Source of the DNA: Acinetobacter sp. ANC 5054
GTDB lineage: Bacteria; Pseudomonadota; Gammaproteobacteria; Pseudomonadales; Moraxellaceae
Assembly (NCBI RefSeq): GCF_002135295.1
Contig: NZ_NEGG01000001.1
Location: forward strand, 186,001-250,000
Reading direction: 5' to 3'
Length of the DNA stretch: 64,000 nt
Both the position numbers and the translations under genes were made by a program. Within the stretch, counting starts at the first letter, position 1, and every line of letters starts with the position of its first letter. Of the stretch, positions 59,291-64,000 are shown in pieces. Below the pieces are notes generated by a model that had not been told where the DNA came from, made no database searches, and saw only the letters and a list, made by a program, of their open reading frames with translations.

Positions 59291-60241
59291 TTATGCAGTG
59301 ACGAATTTTAATCGTTCAATCAGCATATTACGCATTTCAGCAGGGTTTTTCTGCAAAATATCATCACCTGTACGACCTTCTGCAGCATTTTTCTGTGCCA
59401 CCTGTAAACGCATCATCCAGAAACGACCCGCCGCCATCGCCAAATATAACTCTAGGCATGATTTTTCATCTGCGGTTAATGGGCGCACGCTTTCATAGGC
59501 ATTTAAAAAGGCAATGGCTTTGTCTTCATTCAAATGTACATCCGGATATTCAGTACAAAAGTCATTTAAAGTAATAGCAATATCAAACAAAAGTTCGTCG
59601 TTGTTTAACTCATAAAAGTCTAAAATGCCATTGAGTTGATCGCCTTCAAATAGAGTATTGTCACGGAACAGATCAGAATGAATAAAACCGCTAGGACGGT
59701 CTGGATACATCGCTGTTAAGATGTCATATAAGCCCAATAGATTATTAAGCAGCATGGTATCTGCTTCATTTAATGTTGGACGAATATCGCGTGAAACTTG
59801 TAACCAATAAGCATGATCACGATATTCTGCACGTTCCAAAGGGAAGTCTTGTAAAGCCACATGCATTTTCGCTTGGGCAACAGCAATCGCCTCTGCTTGT
59901 GCTAAATTCGCTGGCATCGGATGTTGACCTTGCATGCGTGGCGCAATCTGAGCAGGTTTATCCTTTAAGCTATGGATCGCTTTGCCTGAATGATTCAGCG
60001 GTACAGGCACAGCTAGACCAGCCTGCCCCAAGTGTTCGAGTACAGGCACCAATTCCCCTGCACCTTGCTCGTCCATCTCTTCAAAAACGGTTAATACATA
60101 CTGCGTGCCATTTTCGCAAACAATAAAATAGTTGGTATTTTGAATACCGCCTTGAATCGGAATCAGGTCAATCACCTCCAGTCCATAAGGTGCTGCAAAA
60201 TCCTGAACTTCCTTTAAAGTCAAAGTGGTATAAACCGACAT
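59291..60241 (-). CDS. thrB: homoserine kinase (ThrB type II, choline-kinase fold)
   Basis: A 316-residue APH-fold kinase: nucleotide loop GGIQNTNYFI at 31-40, the catalytic Brenner-type HSDLFRDN at 188-195 and the DFG-like DFY at 208-210. This is the proteobacterial homoserine kinase unrelated to the GHMP type. It phosphorylates homoserine for threonine synthesis. It is divergent from hisF. Confidence 0.92.
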   Translation of the reverse strand: MSVYTTLTLKEVQDFAAPYGLEVIDLIPIQGGIQNTNYFIVCENGTQYVLTVFEEMDEQGAGELVPVLEHLGQAGLAVPVPLNHSGKAIHSLKDKPAQIAPRMQGQHPMPANLAQAEAIAVAQAKMHVALQDFPLERAEYRDHAYWLQVSRDIRPTLNEADTMLLNNLLGLYDILTAMYPDRPSGFIHSDLFRDNTLFEGDQLNGILDFYELNNDELLFDIAITLNDFCTEYPDVHLNEDKAIAFLNAYESVRPLTADEKSCLELYLAMAAGRFWMMRLQVAQKNAAEGRTGDDILQKNPAEMRNMLIERLKFVTA

Positions 60242-60354
60242 AGAAAACCTGCGAAAAAACTTACATATTTTTGATAGAATAACCGCTCCGACTACTAAGG
60301 TGTAGCATCTAAGTCGCGAAGTTTCATAATCGGCTGTTATTTTTGGAAAAAATT

Positions 60355-61113
60355 ATGCTTGCTAAACGTATTATTCCTTGCCTCGACGTGGACAACGGTC
60401 GTGTAGTGAAAGGTGTTCAATTTCTTGATATTCGTGATGCAGGCGATCCAGTTGAAGTTGCACGCCGTTATAACGAACAAGGTGCGGACGAAATTACCTT
60501 CTTAGACATTACCGCAACCTCAAATGGTCGTGATACCACTTACCGTACGGTAGAGCGTATGGCTGAGTCTGTATTTGTGCCATTAACAGTCGGTGGTGGC
60601 GTGCGTAAAGTAGAAGATATCCGCCTGTTATTAAATGCTGGTGCGGACAAAGTTTCGATTAACTCTGCTGCCATCTATAACCCTGAATTTGTACAAGAAG
60701 CCTCTCAGCGTTTTGGCGCACAGTGTATTGTGGTTGCTATTGATGCGAAAAAAACCGGCGATAATAAATGGGAAATTTTCACCCACGGTGGTCGTAAAGA
60801 AACCGGCATCGATGCCATCGAATGGGCAGTAAAAATGGCGGACTTCGGTGCAGGTGAATTACTTATCACCTCGATGGATGCCGATGGAACCAAAGCCGGT
60901 TATGACATTGAACTGATGCGTAATATCAATGACCGTGTGACCATCCCAACCATTGCTTCTGGTGGTGTCGGTAATCTCCAACATTTGGCCGATGGTATTT
61001 TAAAAGGTGGCGCAGATGCGGTGCTTGCAGCCTCTATTTTCCACTTTGGTCAACACACCATTCCTGAAGCGAAAAAATACCTCGCAGATCAAGGTATTGA
61101 AATGCGTCTGTAA
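60355..61113 (+). CDS. hisF: imidazole glycerol phosphate synthase subunit HisF
   Basis: A 252-residue TIM barrel with catalytic Asp in [13 protein letters not shown] (Asp11) and in [11 protein letters not shown] (about Asp130), and phosphate loops TVGGGV and ASGGV. ATG 60355 is preferred over a TTG 12 bases upstream. It cyclises the imidazole ring using ammonia from HisH. Monocistronic, with a UUCG terminator. Confidence 0.96.
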   Translation: MLAKRIIPCLDVDNGRVVKGVQFLDIRDAGDPVEVARRYNEQGADEITFLDITATSNGRDTTYRTVERMAESVFVPLTVGGGVRKVEDIRLLLNAGADKVSINSAAIYNPEFVQEASQRFGAQCIVVAIDAKKTGDNKWEIFTHGGRKETGIDAIEWAVKMADFGAGELLITSMDADGTKAGYDIELMRNINDRVTIPTIASGGVGNLQHLADGILKGGADAVLAASIFHFGQHTIPEAKKYLADQGIEMRL

Positions 61114-61138
61114 TTGACAGCTGCATTCAAAATTAATT

Positions 61139-61167
61139 TAAAAGAGCGCTTCGGCGCTCTTTTTTTA
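61139..61167 (+). terminator. terminator of hisF
   Basis: Stem AGAGCGC/GCGCTCT with a TTCG tetraloop and T-run, 29 bases past the hisF stop codon. Confidence 0.92.
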
Positions 61168-61217
61168 ATTTTGGCCTATTGGCTTAAGCATTCAACATCA
61201 AGTTGCAAACACAAGGC

Positions 61218-61430
61218 ATGGTGTTCATGCTGATGATTTGCGCTTATCTGTAAGCCTATCTCTTTGGGCGAGATCAATATCGTAAAAGACGCTATCAAAA
61301 AGCACTGGGTTCACAGCAGTTCAGCAAAAATCGTCATCCTAGACTGAGCCCACAAAATTTAGATAAAAAAAAGGAGCCTCAAGGACTCCCTATAAACCAA
61401 GAAATAACTACAGCACTTGGTATTCATTGA
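61218..61430 (+). pseudogene. possible small membrane-protein gene interrupted by TAA
   Basis: In one frame, ATG 61218 reads MVFMLMICAYL, then TAA (61251-61253), then AYLFGRDQYRKRRYQKAL and a basic Pro/Gln-rich tail to TGA at 61428-61430 (about 70 codons). A hydrophobic segment followed by a GRDQYRKRRY-type charged stretch resembles small bitopic proteins. No ribosome site is clear. A chance frame cannot be excluded. A hairpin GGAG/CTCC with a minus-strand T-run lies at 61365-61390, so the stretch may simply be the 3' region of the hydroxylase gene. Confidence 0.3.
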
Positions 61431-61542
61431 AAAAAATATACATAGCAACTTCATCATCCAACTCGTCGTGTACAAGTCTTTTGATGATTTAAATATAAGT
61501 GTTTTCGTTGGTTATTTATTGACAGTTTATTCATAATTTATT

Positions 61543-61557
61543 GACAAATTGCGACAA
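61543..61557. promoter_or_regulatory. direct-repeat site GACAA-N5-GACAA (downstream copy)
   Basis: Two GACAA half-sites 10 bases apart in the context TTATTGACAAA-N3-CGACAA, between the hydroxylase stop codon and its probable terminator. The same arrangement occurs at 62309-62323 upstream of the AraC gene. AraC proteins bind direct repeats on one DNA face, so this is a candidate site. Confidence 0.35.
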
Positions 61558-61610
61558 GCCAATCATCACTATTTGATGTGTTTCACAAAGCTGAGTCACA
61601 TTCCCAGACC

Positions 61611-62231
61611 CTATACCGTTTCAACCTGAGCAACCTGCTTCATTTCTTTGCCTACCCATTTTGCAGGAAAGTAACGATTGACCAGTTGTGACAATGACTT
61701 TGAAATAGGTGCGGGTAATGCAATTCCTAAAGGGTTTTGCTCTTGTAGGTCCGCAGATGAAATCACCCGTGTCCCTAAAATATAATCAAACCAAGGCTTG
61801 GTCACGCACCAATTGGCATCTTGATTGGAATTCATATGATGGTCATAGTGCCACGGAATTTTCTTCATTGCCCATGCAGGTTCGAGATGTGCCCGACGGT
61901 GCGTATAATAATAATTTCCCGCACAGTACAGTACCGACAAACTCATCCCTTTAGAAATGGGATAAAACAGCGGTACAAATACGCCTGCGACTGCGACCAA
62001 CGACAAGATCTCATTCTTGGTTCGCCAGTTTTGAATACCTTCAACATAACCATGATCATGGAAGTCCGTCTTTCGCACTTCTCTGTGATGTTCCCAGTGT
62101 GACTTCATGCTGTCAGGCACGGGGCTAAAGCGTGGCTGACCTGTGCGATGTGTGCCATGTAATACATATTTATGTGCGAGCCATTCGAATCCATTTGCGA
62201 CCACGAGACCTGCAATAAAACCTTTCCACAT
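61611..62231 (-). CDS. sterol desaturase / fatty acid hydroxylase family protein
   Basis: A 206-residue membrane di-iron enzyme with the histidine boxes H20KYVLH25, H45WEHH49, H111RRAH115 and H128YDHH132. The pattern fits the fatty-acid hydroxylase superfamily, including beta-carotene hydroxylase-like and sterol desaturase-like enzymes; the substrate is unknown. No carotenoid genes are seen nearby. It is divergent from an AraC regulator with a shared upstream region, which probably controls it. Confidence 0.85.
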   Translation of the reverse strand: MWKGFIAGLVVANGFEWLAHKYVLHGTHRTGQPRFSPVPDSMKSHWEHHREVRKTDFHDHGYVEGIQNWRTKNEILSLVAVAGVFVPLFYPISKGMSLSVLYCAGNYYYTHRRAHLEPAWAMKKIPWHYDHHMNSNQDANWCVTKPWFDYILGTRVISSADLQEQNPLGIALPAPISKSLSQLVNRYFPAKWVGKEMKQVAQVETV

Positions 62232-62308
62232 ATGTCATACCTCCTTTTCTTCCTCAAACTATAAAGAACGAAAAAGGCTAGATATTGACCTTTTTTTTTA
62301 ATATTATT

Positions 62309-62323
62309 GACAAAACACGACAA
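62309..62323. promoter_or_regulatory. direct-repeat site GACAA-N5-GACAA (intergenic copy)
   Basis: Two GACAA half-sites exactly one helical turn apart (context TTATTGACAAA-N3-CGACAA), 21 bases before the AraC start and about 80 bases from the divergent hydroxylase start. A likely operator for the adjacent AraC-type protein. Confidence 0.45.
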
Positions 62324-62343
62324 TACCCAAGAATTAGAACAAG

Positions 62344-63360
62344 ATGCAGCAGCTCAAAGATTACACTGGCTCGGTCTATGGTGGACTGGGACATTTACTC
62401 TACGCTTATCACCAAAGTGAAGGTTTAAATATTTCCGAAAAACTGAATAAAGTTCAAAACTTAGAACGTTTTGACTATGTGGTTTGGCGTGATTTATTAA
62501 TGGATTTAGATCAACAATTACAAAAACCTGCACTGGGTTTAGAGATTGCTGAACATGTCCAACCCAAGCATATTGGGATTATTGCCTACATCGCCTTATC
62601 ATGTGAAAACTTAGGTGAAGCGTTAATGCGTTATCATGACTTTCACCGATTAATCTTTGATGGCAGCCCCTTACTGATTGAAATGCAAAATGATTTTTTT
62701 TCGATCGGCTGGAAAGATTTGCCCATGAATATGGCGAATCAGCTGACCGATGAAATTGCGATTGCCATAATGTTGCAATTTCTCAAACTGTTTATGCGCT
62801 TTGAAGATATCAATTTGCATGAAGTGCATTTTCATAATCCAGCACCGAAAAATGTCGCGCAATATGAACAGTATTTCCGCTGTAAAGTGCGTTTTTCGCA
62901 GGAAAAATCCAAAGTCATTGTACCGATTCAAGAATTATCCCGCCCTTTTTCACAAGGTGATCAAACCTTACAAAAGTTGTTAATGCAGCAAGCCCAATCA
63001 TTATTGGAAAAACTGCCGAATACCACCCAAATAGACCAACGCCTACAGCAAGCCATTTTAATGGGCTTACAGAAAAATTTATTTCAAATTGAACATATTG
63101 CTACCCAACTCAATCTCTCGGTCCGTCAGTTACAACGGCACTTACAACAACAAGGGACCACCTATCAACAGCGTATGCAAGAAGTCCGTTGCATGATGGC
63201 GGAAGAGTTCTTAAGAGATCCGCATTTAAGCCTGCAAGAGATTGCGCTGTTACTGGGCTATTCAGAACAAAGTGCCTTTCAACGGGCCTTCAAGCAATGG
63301 CGCAACATCACGCCACAACAATCACGACAAATGCATATTGCTCAAATGCAATCAATTTGA
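62344..63360 (+). CDS. AraC-family transcriptional regulator (OruR-type)
   Basis: A 338-residue regulator: an N-terminal Arabinose_bd-type ligand domain (about 15-200, with KPALGLEIAEHVQPKHIG) and a C-terminal AraC DNA-binding domain with two helix-turn-helices, LNLSVRQLQRHLQQQG and SLQEIALLLGYSEQSAFQRA. This N-domain class includes OruR and ArgR-like activators of catabolic or lipid genes. Divergent from the hydroxylase gene. Confidence 0.93.
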   Translation: MQQLKDYTGSVYGGLGHLLYAYHQSEGLNISEKLNKVQNLERFDYVVWRDLLMDLDQQLQKPALGLEIAEHVQPKHIGIIAYIALSCENLGEALMRYHDFHRLIFDGSPLLIEMQNDFFSIGWKDLPMNMANQLTDEIAIAIMLQFLKLFMRFEDINLHEVHFHNPAPKNVAQYEQYFRCKVRFSQEKSKVIVPIQELSRPFSQGDQTLQKLLMQQAQSLLEKLPNTTQIDQRLQQAILMGLQKNLFQIEHIATQLNLSVRQLQRHLQQQGTTYQQRMQEVRCMMAEEFLRDPHLSLQEIALLLGYSEQSAFQRAFKQWRNITPQQSRQMHIAQMQSI

Positions 63361-63520
63361 GCATTTTTTGATTTCAGATTGTGATTTGTCACAAAATCTG
63401 TTTAATCTATAGTCAAATTCATCAGATCAAATACAAATAAGATCAATGAGCACATTCAAGTGAATTTGAATTGAATGATGACACTTTATGCACAATGAAA
63501 AAAAACAACTGGAGTCATGC

Positions 63521-64000
63521 ATGAATAAATATTTAGCAGAGTTAATCGGTACGTTTTGGTTAGTCTTTGGTGGCTGTGGTAGTGCCGTCTTGGCTGCGGC
63601 ATTCCCTGAATTAGGTATTGGCTTTGCAGGTGTTGCTCTAGCTTTCGGTTTAACCGTCCTTACAGGCGCGTATGCACTGGGGCATATCTCAGGTGGACAT
63701 TTTAACCCAGCGGTGAGTATTGGCTTATGGGCAGGTGGTCGCTTTGAAGCCAAAGAACTTGCTCCTTACATTATTTCACAGCTGATCGGTGCAACATTGG
63801 CTGCATTCATTCTCTACATCATTGTACAAGGCCAAGCCGGCTTTACGGGTGTCGGTGGCTTTGCAACCAATGGTTTTGGCGAATTGTCTCCAGGTAAATA
63901 TTCGATGATGTCAGCATTGATCATTGAAATTGTCCTGACCGCGATGTTCCTGATTGTGATTATGGGTGCGACAGACAAGCGTGCGCCTGCTGGATTCGCT
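63521..64000 (+). CDS. aqpZ: aquaporin Z (partial, 3' end outside window)
   Basis: 160 codons are open to the window end. It starts [20 protein letters not shown] with the first NPA box in [10 protein letters not shown] (62-64) and four membrane helices visible; the second NPA lies beyond the window. GGAG stands 8-9 bases before the ATG. A water channel of the inner membrane. Upstream (63361-63520) are only AT-rich sequence and short repeats AGATCAA at 63424 and 63439. Confidence 0.93.
   Translation, partial: MNKYLAELIGTFWLVFGGCGSAVLAAAFPELGIGFAGVALAFGLTVLTGAYALGHISGGHFNPAVSIGLWAGGRFEAKELAPYIISQLIGATLAAFILYIIVQGQAGFTGVGGFATNGFGELSPGKYSMMSALIIEIVLTAMFLIVIMGATDKRAPAGFA

Noticed and set aside
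61386..61470. Short minus-strand frame ending ...MYIFFNEYQVL downstream of the hydroxylase
   Set aside because: No start codon with a ribosome site and a stop codon immediately upstream; probably 3' untranslated sequence.

Overview
The window is a chromosomal segment of a gammaproteobacterium, almost certainly Acinetobacter. The evidence is gene order and protein character: a tRNA(Thr-Tyr-Gly-Thr)-tuf-tRNA(Trp)-secE-nusG-rplKAJL-rpoBC block, a gspN-gspC-gspD cluster, argH divergent from algZ-algR-hemCDXY, a 122-residue L7/L12, fadBA, and his genes scattered as hisBH, hisA and hisF. The species cannot be named from sequence reading alone. No phage, insertion sequence, CRISPR array or resistance island is visible, so this is core genome with small accessory genes between housekeeping blocks.

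Layout. 1-2.6 kb: a cut alpha/beta hydrolase, a DUF4442 protein, a glycine-zipper lipoprotein and an exported unknown protein. 2.6-16.9 kb: the transcription/translation super-operon, read right to left from one strong stringent-type promoter at about 16.86 kb. It contains four tRNAs, tuf, tRNA-Trp, secE, nusG, rplKAJL and rpoBC, with an L1 site, an L10-type leader and an L12/rpoB attenuator. 16.9-19.2 kb: trpE and gph. 19.3-23.9 kb: an FHA protein and the type II secretion genes gspD, gspC and gspN. 24.1-30.8 kb: an H-NS-like protein, then a tight operon algZ-algR-hemC-hemD-hemX-hemY-thioesterase. 30.8-36.8 kb: argH and yggX (+), a possible small RNA, then uvrC, a TesB-type thioesterase and pgsA (-). 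36.9-52.6 kb: a lone ClpB-type AAA+ ATPase, lipoproteins, fadBA, tehB, an exported LEA-like repeat protein, several unknown envelope proteins and two tRNA-Phe genes. 52.6-61.1 kb: hisBH, hisA and hisF interspersed with a DUF805 protein, an RNase D-like nuclease, a DMT exporter, a cold-shock/DUF1294 protein and thrB. 61.6-64 kb: a fatty-acid/carotenoid-type hydroxylase divergent from an AraC regulator, then aqpZ, which is cut by the window end.

Items most worth a second look: an amber codon at codon 6 of a PLDc_N/TPR-like gene (57.0 kb); an exported protein with 11-residue LEA-like repeats (46.9 kb); a probable small RNA between yggX and pgsA (33.1 kb); overlapping divergent starts of argH and algZ; two identical direct-repeat operators (GACAA-N5-GACAA) flanking the hydroxylase next to its AraC neighbour; a nested palindromic element between rpoB and rpoC; and a stand-alone ClpB D2-type ATPase.
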